DNA from: Nemertoderma westbladi
Taxonomy: Eukaryota; Xenacoelomorpha; Nemertodermatida; Nemertodermatidae
DNA length: 64,000 bases
Direction of reading: 5' to 3'
Assembly: GCA_032718475.1 (NCBI GenBank)
Contig: JAUCBJ010005279.1
Location: 1 to 64,000, forward strand
The notes under the pieces were generated by a model, which worked only from the letters and a program-made list of their open reading frames with translations, had not been told where the DNA came from and ran no database searches. The position numbers and the translations under genes are program-made. Positions 12,179-23,046 of this stretch are shown here, piece after piece; position 1 is the stretch's first letter; every line of letters starts with the position of its first letter.

Positions 12179-12888
12179 TGGGGGGTGGTTGGCGACTCGC
12201 CCTCGCGTCAGCAGATGATAGTGGCAATGGTGGAATTGGTCTATTGATGAATCCAACTGCACATGCAGCATTGGACAAAATAGACCAAATCTCTAACCGC
12301 ATCATCCGTTGCCACTTCTCATGTTCTGGAAGACTGGCTAAGAAGTTTCCTAATCTGGTTCTGATTGTGTGCTACTCTCCAATTAGTGTTGCCCCTGTAG
12401 AGGAGGTGGAAAATTTCTACCACAATCTACAAGCAGCTACTGATGGAGTGGATCAGCATGCATTCTTAACATTCCTGGGAGACTTTAATGCAAGTCTGCA
12501 TCAATCACCGACATCGCCCTGGGTCTATAGCAATAGTGTTAACCGAAATTCTGTCCATCTTCAGGATTTTATCTCTGGAAATGGATTGTTTTCGGCTGGA
12601 ACCCAGTTCAAGAAGCGAACTGGAAAGCTATGGACTCATAGTGGACCCAGTGGTCACAAGTCCCAGATAGACCATATTCTGTTTCGTAGGAAATACAGGA
12701 GCTCTATACAAGACTGTAATGCATTTACACTTCGACCCTTCTCCAGTGATCACCGACTTATTGTGGCCAAGGTAAGACTTAGTCTGCGTGCTAGCAGAAC
12801 AACGAAATCTGCCTTGCCACGGCATGACTGGTCCTCTCTGTTGCAACTTCACAGATCCAGCTTCACACTACAGCTGAGCAACAGGTAA
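12166..12888 (+). pseudogene. LINE-B APE-type endonuclease (partial)
   Basis: The ORF shows the endonuclease/exonuclease/phosphatase signatures LGDFNASL, SQIDHIL and SSDHRLIV. The N-terminal catalytic part is missing because of 5' truncation, and the frame ends at TAA/TAG near 12888, where the endonuclease to RT linker continues in other frames. The enzyme would nick the target DNA. The first residues may derive from LINE-A sequence, so the true LINE-B start is near 12175. Confidence 0.85.
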
Positions 12889-15012
12889 GAGGCTCTTGCC
12901 TCTGAGGCGGCAGATCACTGTGAGGGCTATACTGCCTTTACAGAAGCAGTTAAGTTAGCAGCTGCAGAAACAGTTCCTGTATACCCTCGAAACAGGAAAA
13001 GGGCCCCCTGGACTGACAACAAAATTCAGACGTGCCGAAATGACCTTCATAAGGCGCAGAAAGAGTCCCGCTCAAACAGACTACAGCGGCCAAGAATGCA
13101 GTTAAAGCTGCATCTAGGTCCCTGAACAGGCAGTACTCTGTTAATCTACAGGAGCTAATAAACCAACAGGTTGATGCCATCAATCATGCTGACAACAGCA
13201 GGCAATCATCCCAGGCATGGAAATCGATCAATCTGCTTACTGGGCGGAAAAGCCAACCAACCACCAAGGTTAAGGCTGAATCACCAGCCGATCGCCTCAA
13301 TGGTTGGAAAGCCCACTTTGAAAAGCTCCTCAATAATGACAGGGTATTGCCTGATAACTTTATAGAAGTAAAAGTGTCTGAGTCTGTACTCCCAGATATT
13401 CCCATTGGCGATATCTCCTTTGCAGAAGTGAATGCTGCTGCAAAGAGCATTAAGACCAATCGTGCCAGTGGAGTAGATGGTGTTCCCCCTGAGGTCTTTA
13501 AAATACCTGAGTGTTTAAAGCTCATCTATCCCATCATAGTAGACATGTACCGTACAACAAGAGTCCCACAAGAAATGAAAACAAATAAGTTGGTGCCAGT
13601 TCCCAAGAAAGGCAACCTAACACTCTATGGTTCTTTTCGGGGAATCTCATTGATCTCGATTGCTGCAAAACTATACAATAGAATTCTATTAAATCGCATC
13701 AGGGATCCCATTGAGAGACTGCTACGTGGAAATCAGAATGGGTTCCGTAAAGGTCGTGGGACCATGGAGCCCATTTTGGCACTTAGAAGGATAATTGAAG
13801 AGTTATCAAAAAAGAAAGACAGGCATCTGGCTGTTATCTTTGTTGACTTCTTCAAGGCCTTTGATTCAGTCTCTCGCTCACGTATGTTCAGCATACTTTC
13901 ATTATATGGGATTCCTGATGAAATTATTGCAGCAATCAGATCAGTATACGATGGTTCAACAACATTTGTGTCTACTGTTGACGGTGACACAGAACCATTT
14001 GAAGTGTTATGGGGCGTCCTCCAAGGAGACACACTTGCACCATTCTTGTTCATTATTGTGGTTGACTATGTTCTACGCATGTCCTTAGATCATCATAATG
14101 ATGATGGGGTGATGTAAACTCCACCTACTGGCTCCAGAAGTCGAGGAAATCCTGCCAAGTACCTAACTGATCTAGACTTTGCTGATGACTTAGGAGTACT
14201 CTCAGAATCATTAGAGGGAGCCCAGCGGCTCCTCAGCTCATTAGAACATGCTGCTTCTAGTGTTGGTCTTTTTATTAATTCCAGAAAGACCAAAATTCTG
14301 ACAGTTAACTTTGAAAGACCTCAGCAAGTCTCTGATCGGATGAGCATAAGCTCAAAGGATGGTATGCTTGAGCATGTGGACGACTTCTGTTACTTGGGAT
14401 CATGGATCCGGAAGTCAGGTGAGGACCTTCGAATACGTAAGGGAAAGGCATGGGCAGCCTTGAATATGCTTTCCAGGATTTGGAAGTCACCTAGAATTAA
14501 TCGGAAACTTAAGGTCCGATTATTTAGAGCAGCAGTAGTTCCAGTACTCCTCTACGGGAGTCCATGCTGGGCTCTAACTGCTGAGGACACCAAATCTCTG
14601 GATGGCACATTTACAAGAATGCTACGCCGGGTACATTGTGTCAAGTACAATGCACACATCTCCAACCAGACACTATATAACATTGGAGGTGTCTCATTGG
14701 TTCCCCCAAGCTTGACACTAGAACAAAATCGGCTCCGCTTTGCAGGACATTGCTTTCGCCGTGAGGACCAGCCAGAGCATAATCTTGTACTTTGGCCGCC
14801 TCATGGAGTGAATAAGCATGGTGGACAACCCATGACTTTCTTGAGTCGCATCTTAAAGGACACTGGCCTTGAAGATGCGGATGATCTAGCAAATGTCATG
14901 GGTGATAGGGAGTTGTGGCGGTGCGATTTTGTCGATAAGCCGGCACAGCATTCTTAAAAATGCAGCTGCAATGCAGCATGCCGATCCTAGTAGTAGTAGT
15001 AGTAGTAGTTAT
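12175..15012 (+). mobile_element. LINE-B, RTE-like, inserted in the RT of LINE-A
   Basis: A 5'-truncated non-LTR element with partial APE endonuclease, RT, and a 3' end of AATGCAGCATGCCGATCC followed by a (TAG)n tail of about 8 units. Short microsatellite tails are typical of RTE-type elements. ACAT lies just outside both ends (12177-12180 and 15014-15017) and may be a short target duplication. At least three other fragments of the family lie in this window (18.2-19.1 and 46.1-46.5 kb). Confidence 0.85.
13347..14957 (+). pseudogene. LINE-B reverse transcriptase
   Basis: RT begins around 13347. It has GFRKGRGT, motif A (FVDFFKAFDSV), motif B (GVLQGDTLAPFLF), then a stop at 14115-14117. The second part carries the catalytic FADD (LDFADDLGVLS, near 14170), then thumb and a long C-terminal region (14340-14957). 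That C-terminal region is also the part kept in the truncated copies elsewhere. At least one stop or frameshift separates motif B from FADD, so it is inactive. Clade RTE-like by endonuclease, RT motifs and 3' tail; not proven. Confidence 0.85.
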
Positions 15013-16039
15013 TACATCTAATTGTATCAGATAAGTTAATAAGGCAGGTGTCTGTAGAATATGATTTACGAAAACCGGACTGAAGTTCATAGATCAGATT
15101 TAGCCTACTAAGATGTGCCTCCAGCTGTAGAAAAACAGAACGTTCTAGAATTTTAGATACAATACTTAAGATACTAACAGGTCTGTAATTACAGGGTTCT
15201 ACTTTACTATTCTTTTTATACAGAGGAACAACCTTAGCTAATTTCAGTTCGTCTGGTACTACATTATCTACGATAGAGTAATTAATAATAAAAGTAATAG
15301 GCACTTTAAGTACTTCAGCACCATCCTTAAGAAAACGAGCAGGTATTAGATCTAGACCGGTACTTTTTGAGGCTGATAGGCTAAGTAGATATTTAAAAAC
15401 GAAATCCTCAGAAACGGGTTTTAAAAATAACTTTTCTGAATTTTGTAACTTTTCTAAATAAAAATTATTTAGAGTTTCGGACCCTATACTATATTTATTA
15501 CTTGATAACGGTAATTTCTTAACTAAATTAGAGGCAGCATTAGTAAAATAATTATTAAATAAATTACTAACTAGAGTATGATCATGAATCAGCTCACCGT
15601 TATCTTGCAGAACAATATTCGATTTAGATTTAAGGTTTTTATAACCTAAAGATTTTAGGGTAGACCATAGACTTTTTGGATTATCTTTATTCTCACTTAT
15701 TTTGTTGTACAAATATTCAGATTTAGCTTTTTTTATTTCCCGTTGGACAAGGTTTCTATATTTGCAGTAATTATTATAATCAGCTAAAACACGGTATTTC
15801 CTAAATTTATACAAATAGTTATCTCTTTCTCTGATATTACTAAGAATACCGGAGGTCATCCAGGGCTCAGTGCGTTGTTTAAGACTAATTTCTTTAATTG
15901 GTGCTACAGTATTAAGTGCCTTTAAAAATATATCTTTAAAAACAGTGTACGCAAGGTTAATGTCAGCGGCCTTAAAACAGGGTTCCCAGTCAGAATTAAC
16001 TAACAAACTTAAAAAGCGTTCCTTGCTGTAATTTTTCAT
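15013..16039 (-). pseudogene. LINE-A linker and N-terminal reverse transcriptase
   Basis: Reading on minus from 16039, this contains the endonuclease to RT linker and RT motifs 0-2: KVVPLYKK, NYRPVSILSIVSKILER and LQSGFRKSYST. It stops where LINE-B enters. The endonuclease ORF upstream is in another frame, so there is a frameshift near 16050-16100. Confidence 0.9.
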
Positions 16040-16058
16040 AGACCTAACTGTTACTGTT

Positions 16059-16844
16059 TTATGATCCCCGAAAAAAGATTTTTGTGTCTTTCTTGTGCAA
16101 AAAACTAAAATGATCGCTTAGACCTATAGGTAAAACCCCAGATTGAGAAATAATATCGGTATTATTGCAAAGGATGTGATCTAGTAAAGTAGAAGTTTTA
16201 CTGGTAATTCTGGTAGAATCTCGAATAATTTGTTTTAAACCAAACAAATTTAAAATACTTTGGTACTGTTTACAGATGGGGGATGCTTTGTGATGGTAAC
16301 AGATATTAAAATCACCTAAGAAATATATTTCACAGTCTGACCTAAGATTACATAAAATTGTATTTTCAAAATTTTGCAAAAAATCTGATTGTTTAGGGGG
16401 CCGATATAAAGTACCGATTAAAATAGGTTTAGTTTTAGGAAGTAAAAGTTCCACCAGTAAAACTTCGTCACAAGTCTCTAAATCTTCCCTACGATTAAAA
16501 GCTAAATCACATCGAATGTAAGTACAGACACCACCACCGTGTCTGTCCCTATCCTTACGTAAAACTACGTAATTATCAATATAAATTTCTCCATCAGAAA
16601 CACTATCATCGAGCCAAGTTTCAGAGATTGTTAAAACTGCTGGGTTGGATTTATTGATTAAAATACGAATTTCGGAAAGTTTTGGAAGCAGAGATCGTGC
16701 GTTTAAGTGCAAAAAATGCAGACCTTTTTTCTTAAAAAAATTAAAAGTTTCACTCTCAGCATCACTTGGAGTTTGCAGAGGCGATGTGAGAAATGAATCG
16801 TCGGTTTCTGATTCTAAAATTGTATCATGAAAGGGTCATCAAAA
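16059..16844 (-). pseudogene. LINE-A APE endonuclease
   Basis: Reading on minus: LHLNARSLLPKL, ISETWLDD, RHGGGVCTYIR, GTLYRPP, FLGDFNI, LDHILCN and GLSDHF, in the normal order of the CR1/L2-type endonuclease. The conserved E (SETW), D and N (GDFN) and H (SDH) are present. Sequence upstream of the first ATG to 16844 is also LINE-A, after which it is truncated at the target duplication. Confidence 0.9.
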
Positions 16845-17450
16845 GTCCTTGGTAGAGAATGGGAGACCGTTTATATACTCCAAATCGTCACCAGCAGTAC
16901 CATGGTAACCGGATACATGTAGGGTGTAATTAGTTGCAGCTGATCCGATAGAGAAGTTCTTGTATTCCGCGTATTTGTGTTTGTTGTTGAACCACAAATC
17001 GACTCTCAACTTCACCCCGCCTTCACTCAGCTCGTGGATCGTCTCCAACCCCAACCAAAAATTGGTATTCGAGTCGCCAAATCCTTCACCATATTCATCC
17101 CAGTTGCGATAGAAGTCAACAGATCCATCAACTCTTTGTTGAATCTTTACTCCATCGTTATGCTTTAGGATAGGCGCTATCAGCTTATACAGTTTTAACC
17201 CTGTAAACTGGTCTTTCAACTCTGTAAACTGGTCTTTCAACTCTGTATTCTGTTCTTTCAACTCTGTGTTCTGTTCTTTCAAATCTCCAACCTTTTCTTT
17301 TAACTCTGTATTCAGTTCTTTCAACTCTGTAAACTGGTCTTTCAACTCTGTATTCTGTTCTTTCAACTCTGTAATCTGTTCTTTCAACTCTGTATTGTGT
17401 TCTTTTATCAGTTCTTCCAACGCAGCAACCTGTTCTTGTATTTGTTGACC
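16845..17450 (-). pseudogene. FReD copy A, coiled-coil and N-terminal FReD (5' of LINE-A)
   Basis: The exon starts after a 3' splice site (TTTTTAACAG read on minus, AG at 17451-17452) and encodes a coiled coil of about eleven 7-residue TELKEQN-type repeats, then the start of a fibrinogen-related domain (DGSVDFYRNWDEYGEGFG, FWLGLE.I, LRVDLWF). FReD proteins are secreted, often sugar- or acetyl-binding lectins of innate immunity. Compared with copy B it has more coiled-coil repeats and lacks 19 residues between VDLWF and N.KHKYAEY. The frame ends at TAAA/TGA inside LINE-A just past the 8-bp repeat. The signal-peptide exon is not visible. Confidence 0.92.
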
Positions 17451-18181
17451 CTGTTAAAAAAATCATTTTAGTTATATTCAATTTCATGTAAATCATAGGA
17501 CATAAAAGCACACAATGTAAGTTACAGTATGTATAATTGTCATCCTTCTCCAGGGGAAAATAACGCAAATGATTACTCACAAAAAAAATAAAAGTGTAAC
17601 CTTTCTATTGATTTTCGTTTATTGTTTTGGTTGGAATACCGTGACGTGCTACTTTAACCTGCTCCTTTCTCTAAATTGGTAATTTAACATTTAACAATTT
17701 AACACAAAACATTAATTTCAAACGCTTAAGAACTTTTGAAGGGCCCTTTTAAACGTTTTTAACAATAAGTTATACACATATATATATATATACAGTAGGC
17801 CTACTGTAATACAATAATTTATTGTCAATATATTTTGCAGTTTCGCTATGTCTAATAGATATTTAAGATATTCTCACATATAGACTCTCGTGTTGCGCGA
17901 AGGCCCACCACAACGTTTAATTTGTAAAAGCCGAGGCCTTATATGTTCATTTCTCCCACACCGCTACTTCTACGTAGTTCTGTCAGTTGTACCACTATAC
18001 ACGCATATATATTAGTGTATTACACACTAATGTTAGAACTGCAGATTAATTAAACAAAATTATCAACTGTCCAATCATGTACACAGTGTCTACGGAGCCC
18101 CTAAATGGAAATTTTGAAATAAAAAAATATCTAGAGCGCTCTAGATAATTCTTGATTTTATTGATTGGACTACTACGTACT
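17451..18181 (-). other. Intron/upstream flank of FReD copy A
   Basis: Contains the polypyrimidine tract and AG acceptor of the exon, then AT-rich DNA with a (TA)n stretch near 17778. I found no upstream exon with a signal peptide. At 17726-17732 the sequence CGCTTAAGAA is the intact pre-insertion site of the TTAA element present in copy B. Confidence 0.7.
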
Positions 18182-19080
18182 ACTAGGATCGGCATGCTGC
18201 ATTGCTGCTGCATTGTACTGTATATATATTACATATATATTATAAATGGGCTCTAACTGCTGAGGACACCAAATCTCTGGATGGCACATTCACAAGAATG
18301 CTACGCCGGGTTCATTGTGTCAATTACAATGCACACATCTCCAACCAGACACCTATATAACATTGGAGGTGTCTCATTGGTTCCCCCAAGCTTGACACTA
18401 GAACAAAATCGCCTCCGCTTTGCAGGACATTGCTTTTGCCGTGAGGACCAGCCAGTGCATAATCTTGTACTTTGGCAGCCTCATGGAGTGAATAAGCATG
18501 GTGGACAGCCCATGACTTTCTTGAGACGCATCTTAAAGGACACTGGCCTTGAAGATGCGGATGATCTAGCAAATGTCATGGGTGATTGGGAGTTGTGGCG
18601 GCGCAATTTTGTCGACAAGCCGGCACATCATTCTTAAAAATGCAGCTGCAATGCAGCATGCCGATACTAGATACTAGTAGAAGCGCCGCCACAACTCCCT
18701 ATAACCCATGACATTTTCTAAATCATCCGCATCTTCATGGCCAGTGTCCTTTAAGATGCGTCTTAAGAAAGACTGGACTGGGGGAATGACTTAAGAAAGG
18801 GCTGTCCACCTTGCTTATTCACTCCATATGCACTGGCTGGTCCTCACGGCGAAAGCAATGTCCTGCAAAGCGGAGGCGGCTTTATTCTAGTGTCAAGCTT
18901 GGGGGAACCAATGAAACACCTCCAATGTTATATAGTGTCTGGATGGAGATGAGTGCATTGTACTTGACACAATGAACCCGGCGTAGCATTCTTGTGAATG
19001 TGCCATCCAGAGATTTGGTGTCCTCAGCAGTTAGAGCCCAGCATGGACTCCCATAGAGGAGTACGGGAACTACTGCGAAT
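18182..19080. mobile_element. LINE-B fragments nested in inverse orientation
   Basis: 18182-18216 is the 3' end of a minus-strand LINE-B. 18246-18679 is a plus-strand copy truncated at the same residue context as 14569 and ending in the CATGCCGATACTAG tail. 18680-19080 is minus-strand LINE-B continuing the first. Thus a plus copy sits inside a minus copy of the same family. The 18281-18637 ORF is the C-terminal end of RT. Copy B has only the minus copy at the homologous place (46131-46547). Confidence 0.85.
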
Positions 19081-19108
19081 ACATAGAACACATAGTAACA
19101 TACATATT

Positions 19109-19226
19109 GCTGGCGCCTAGGGCCTAGCTACCAGTTACAGACAGACTGCTGGCACCTGGATAGGGATACCAGTTACAGACTGAATTCTGGCACCTGTAAC
19201 AGACAAACTGCTTGCGCCTGGCTACA
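19109..19226 (+). repeat. Imperfect tandem repeat, about 3-4 units
   Basis: A 35-45 bp unit containing CTGGCACCTG and ACCAGTTACAGAC recurs. It borders the MITE-like element on its right. No coding potential. Confidence 0.6.
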
Positions 19227-19530
19227 GCCCCATTCACATCCAACAGTGCGTGAGTGGTAAAGTAGTCTGGCGGTATTGAAGCGGTAAGCCAGCGGTACAC
19301 TACTCGGAGCCCATTCACACCCAACATTACCGTTGCGGTAACTGATTCTCTATCTGTCGACTATGAATTCAACAGGAAATTACATTAATTGTTTTAACAT
19401 TGTTTAAATGGGCTGAGCTTAACCGTGCGGTTTAGTGCACAATTACCTGTTGGGTCGTTCACAGTCAGCGATGTACCGCTGGCCCTGCAGTACACCGCGC
19501 GGTGTACCATTCTGTTGGATGAGAACGGGC
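19227..19530. mobile_element. MITE-like element with 19-bp inverted ends
   Basis: The left end GCCCCATTCACATCCAACAG and the right end reversed (GCCCGTTCTCATCCAACAG) match at about 17 of 19 positions. A second inner copy of the left end lies at 19308-19327. The interior includes a perfect 18-bp palindrome at 19490-19507 (GTACACCGCGCGGTGTAC). No ORF. The superfamily is not determined because no clear target duplication is visible. Confidence 0.6.
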
Positions 19531-19985
19531 CTTAACTGTTACAGACAGGGGAGTCGCCCATTTTTACAACAACGTCATTTAGGCCTACTTTTATAGTAAA
19601 AATTAATAATAAAAAATAAAAGGTAAATAAATTCGACAGAGCAGCGGTCGTATTGGCAGGTCGTATCTATAGTAGGTCATGGTGAATCTAAATTTAATGT
19701 TGAAAGTGTGCGATTCAATATTGTGGACATAAAATAATAATAATAATTTAATAACTAATACACTTACATTAATACCTCCACATTGTCCATCATCATTTGC
19801 CTGTAATAATAAATAAATTATATATAGCTATTGATGAAAGAATAATACATTTATTTAGTAAATCAATAATAATTATTAAGCGTTGATATGGTATTGTTTT
19901 TAAGTGGTAAAGATATTGAGTGTTATCATCTCAAATATTATTTTACATGGTGTAATATTATGGATATAATATTATTTAACAAACA
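19531..19985. other. AT-rich spacer, no gene seen
   Basis: Low-complexity AT-rich DNA between the MITE-like element and LINE-C. No ORF or RNA gene is supported. Confidence 0.6.
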
Positions 19986-20008
19986 CACAAGATTGGAACT
20001 CTAAGAAC

Positions 20009-20095
20009 GTGGTTCAATTGCAGGATGGATTGAAATCTCGGGGACCTATCAAATCTGGAAGTAAAAAGGTAATGATAGAACGTCTGAAGGTTTAT
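20009..20095 (+). pseudogene. SAP-like DNA-binding motif in LINE-C
   Basis: The segment LQDGLKSRGPIKSGSK followed by KVMIERL fits the SAP helix-extended loop-helix pattern (L..LK.RGL..SG.K..LIERL). It could bind DNA or localise the element protein. It is followed by a Pro/Ser-rich repetitive stretch (20160-20360) and many stops. Confidence 0.55.
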
Positions 20096-20929
20096 GAGAA
20101 AAAATGCGAAGCGAGAGTTTATCTCAACAAAATAAAGATGAAGATTCTAGTGCCGCAGACTATTTATCTTCCTCTCCAACCAATCCCTCCTCGGGTTTCA
20201 CTTCTGCTACAACCAATTCCACCTCGGGTTTATCTTCCGCTCCAACCAATCCCTCCCCACGTTTAAATTCCTGTCCAACCAAAAATCGTTCCTCAAGTTT
20301 AACTTCCACTCCATCCAAACCTTCCCTGGGTTTACCTTCCAATCAGATCAATCCCTCCTAGAGTTCGCAAAATAACAAACTTCTTCAAGCCCTCAGTTTC
20401 CAGTGATAATAAATTTGTCTCAGAGGGAGTTCTACATGAAATAGATAACCAAGATTGTGAAATAATTGAAGGATATAAGCCTACGCACAAGCAGAGTCTT
20501 AATGTGGTTGCACCATCCTTTTCCTTTCATAATTCTGTTGCTGAATTTCAGGACCTTGGTGGTGGTAGGATATGGCACACTAGAGTTTGTGATATTAATA
20601 ATTATGTGTTTAGTAATCATAAGTCTACTCTGATACATCTACCGGAATTGATTCTTTTCACAACGACCCACTATCTCCATTTTTACAGACAACGACAACC
20701 AATCCAGTACCGAAGGTACTGGATTGGCTGTAATGGACATGTAAAAGCAGCAACTCATCTACCTAAGAGGAATCCACGAACGGCAAAGAAGGACTCAACA
20801 CTATCAACAGCACCAGTGAGCGTCAGCTAGACAACAAATGACTTTATTGAATCTAGATGAGATCTTTGAAGTATATCCAAATAGTCCTAATAAAGCTAAC
20901 AAAGATCAGTCAAAGGGAATTCTATCTTA

Positions 20930-21740
20930 TCTATCACAGCTTGATTTATCCAAGTGTCCACCAGCTACCTTTCCCACCCCAGGGGGTACCTGAAGGAGTA
21001 CCTGAAGCCAGAAGTATGGGTCTCAGACTCGATCATTGACGGTTTCTTAGGCCTTTTAGAGCGAGATATAGGAAATGTCTCAGCTGTATCCATCTTCCTG
21101 ACAAACAAATTGAAATCAAATTCAGCAGAAAAGTGTGATTTCATGAGTGCTATGAAATATGTTGCTCCAAGGTATTTAAGGTCAAGCCATCATAAAGAAT
21201 CTGAGTATATTTTCTTCCTAAATGTGATGAAGAACACTTCAAGTTGCATGTTGCCAACACAACCACGAAAGAAATGTTCTGCCTCGATTCACTTTATGGT
21301 GCTGTAATATGCCAACCACAACCACATTTAAGCTAATAGACCTATTAAACATGATAGATAAGCATATCTCTGAATTGGAATCCTTATCCTGCAACCAGAA
21401 TAGATGCAGGGAGAATTGGACCCCCACTACATTAAACATCAAGCTACCAATACAAACAAACTCACATGATTGTGGGATATTCCTATGCTTTTATGCAGCT
21501 GAATTGTCCCTAAACTGTTATACCATACAACCCATTTCTTATTTTTCAGACTCCATCCTAGCCCGAAACTGGATCCACAAATGCCTTGACATTTATAAAA
21601 TTGCAGATAGCAATGAAATGGGCATTGATGGCTCTAATCAAATTCAACCAACAAAACCGATGTTGCCATCAAACAACAATCCATTGGGATCCACAGAGCA
21701 TTCACATACTACTAACCTCTTTATTTGCAAACAACTATGA
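20930..21740 (+). pseudogene. Ulp1/C48-type cysteine protease of LINE-C (frameshifted)
   Basis: Spread over two or three frames: EVWVSDSIIDGFLGLL (domain start), then, in another frame near 21230-21300, EEHFKLHVAN and FCLDSL, which fit the catalytic His and Asp contexts. The 21309-21740 ORF then has PIQTNSHDCGIFLCFYA, which fits the Gln and catalytic Cys motif. The triad order H, D, C is that of SUMO/NEDD8-type proteases. Frameshifts show it is inactive. Confidence 0.75.
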
Positions 21741-22280
21741 GATCATATCGAAATGGATGCATCTTCCCCATAAGAATGCCAACCATAAAATATCAAACAT
21801 GCCACTAGGTTCACTACTAACGTTCAGAGATCAAATCTACGAGCAAACAAAGATTCTTATGACACCAATCCAGGCTTTCACCCTCAAACTGAAACCAAGA
21901 AATTCACAACTTGAGGTTGCAACAGATATTTTCTAATTAATGAAATCTGTGATAGAGAACAAGCTGGTGGGATCATGCAGAAGAAGATTAAAATGTCAAG
22001 TATCCTCATCCTTATGTGATGAAGTCATTACCCTCGAATCTCTAAAGCAAGATTTCGTGTCAGCTTTATCAAGTCCCTTCAGTCTCGCCTTTGTCAAAAA
22101 GAACATGAGCTTCTGAAAGTAACACAGGAAAACAAAAAAATGCAAGAAGAACTTCAATACGAACACCATCAACGAATACTAATTCAAGCTAAGCTAGATA
22201 AATTACATGACAGTGCACACATCCAAAATAGCCAATAGTCCAACACCAGGTTAAGAGATGCAAATACCAATATCAATACG

Positions 22281-22600
22281 ATGATTACAAAAACAGATAA
22301 AAGAAAGACTAATAAAACAAAGGCTCTAGAGGAAGAAGTTGAATATATAGTGACTGATGAATGGCCTATGCAAAGCAATCATGAAAAGATTGGAAGAAAA
22401 TATAATCAAACATCAAAATGTCCCAGGGTACCATCAAAACATATACACTCTCAATTACATTTATCTAACAAGTTCCATTTTCTAAACCAGGAATCAATGA
22501 ATTCTATAAGCAGTCCTTCAGATGTAAGAAGAAACAGAACCCCTTCTAGAATCAGGTCACAAGCTTTTCAAAACTTAGGGCAGAACTAGATTCAATCAAA
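22281..22600 (+). pseudogene. LINE-C region between protease and RT
   Basis: Lys/Asn/Ser-rich fragment with several stops; no domain recognised. It continues in pieces to 22980, where RT-like sequence (PWIKAAVESLNRNKAPD) begins. Confidence 0.4.
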
Positions 22601-23046
22601 GGAACCCACATCAATAAACCATCAACAATATAATAACTCCGCAAAGTTGCCATACAAATACAATAAAGACAGATCAAAGGATAAAAGATACCAGCTATTC
22701 TTTATCAATGGAATGAATAGCAATGGACATGAAACTGATGTGGAAAGTTATCTCAGTTCCAAGGGAATTAAAGCTCAGAGGATTACAACAAGAATACGAC
22801 AATAAAAAACATGACGTTTTCATTAGACCTCTCACATTCTAAACAGCTGTGCTCAAGTGACTTCTGGCCAGTAGGAGTAAGGGGTTGTTTAGGGAAAGAT
22901 GGGGCCAGATGGGGATGAATCCTTAAAAGATGAAATAAACAAACGTTGCATTGCCAGTGAAGTACCAACATTATGTATTCCATGGATCAAAGCAGCGGTG
23001 GAATCTTTAAACCGGAATAAAGCACCAGATAAGAATAACTTAACAG

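Larger units (their letters stand above)
10681..16844 (-). mobile_element. LINE-A, CR1/L2-like, inserted in the FReD exon
   Basis: A 5'-truncated non-LTR element on the minus strand, bounded by 8-bp direct repeats (GTCCTTGG on plus, 10673-10680 and 16845-16852). Its 3' end (10681 side) finishes in a short ATCT-type microsatellite. It encodes an APE-type endonuclease and an RT, both broken. LINE-B (12175-15012) is inserted in the RT. The signature [13 protein letters not shown] and the APE endonuclease fit the CR1/L2/Rex1 group; exact clade is not resolved. Confidence 0.92.
9095..18180 (-). repeat. Segmental duplication copy A (FReD locus)
   Basis: This segment, minus the LINE-A insertion (10681-16844), aligns in order with 41868-46130. 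Shared landmarks include CGGAATATATCCGGGTTGG near 9140 and 41917, the AT-rich block near 10200-10430 and 42830-43080, the FReD exon, and the upstream region ending in a LINE-B fragment. The copies have diverged through insertions specific to each: LINE-A and a minisatellite in A, a TTAA element in B. Confidence 0.9.
19990..23046 (+). mobile_element. LINE-C 5' half, NeSL/Utopia-like (decayed)
   Basis: A decayed plus-strand non-LTR element with a SAP-like region, a Ulp1-type protease and the start of an RT. It is cut at 23046 by BEL element 2 and resumes at 39580. After removing element 2 and one AACAG copy, the frame across the junction is open and reads as the beginning of an RT (KAPDKNNLTA, then EHLFH). 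Ulp1-type proteases in LINEs are known from the NeSL and Utopia lineages, which use restriction-like endonucleases; I could not see that endonuclease here. Confidence 0.7.
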
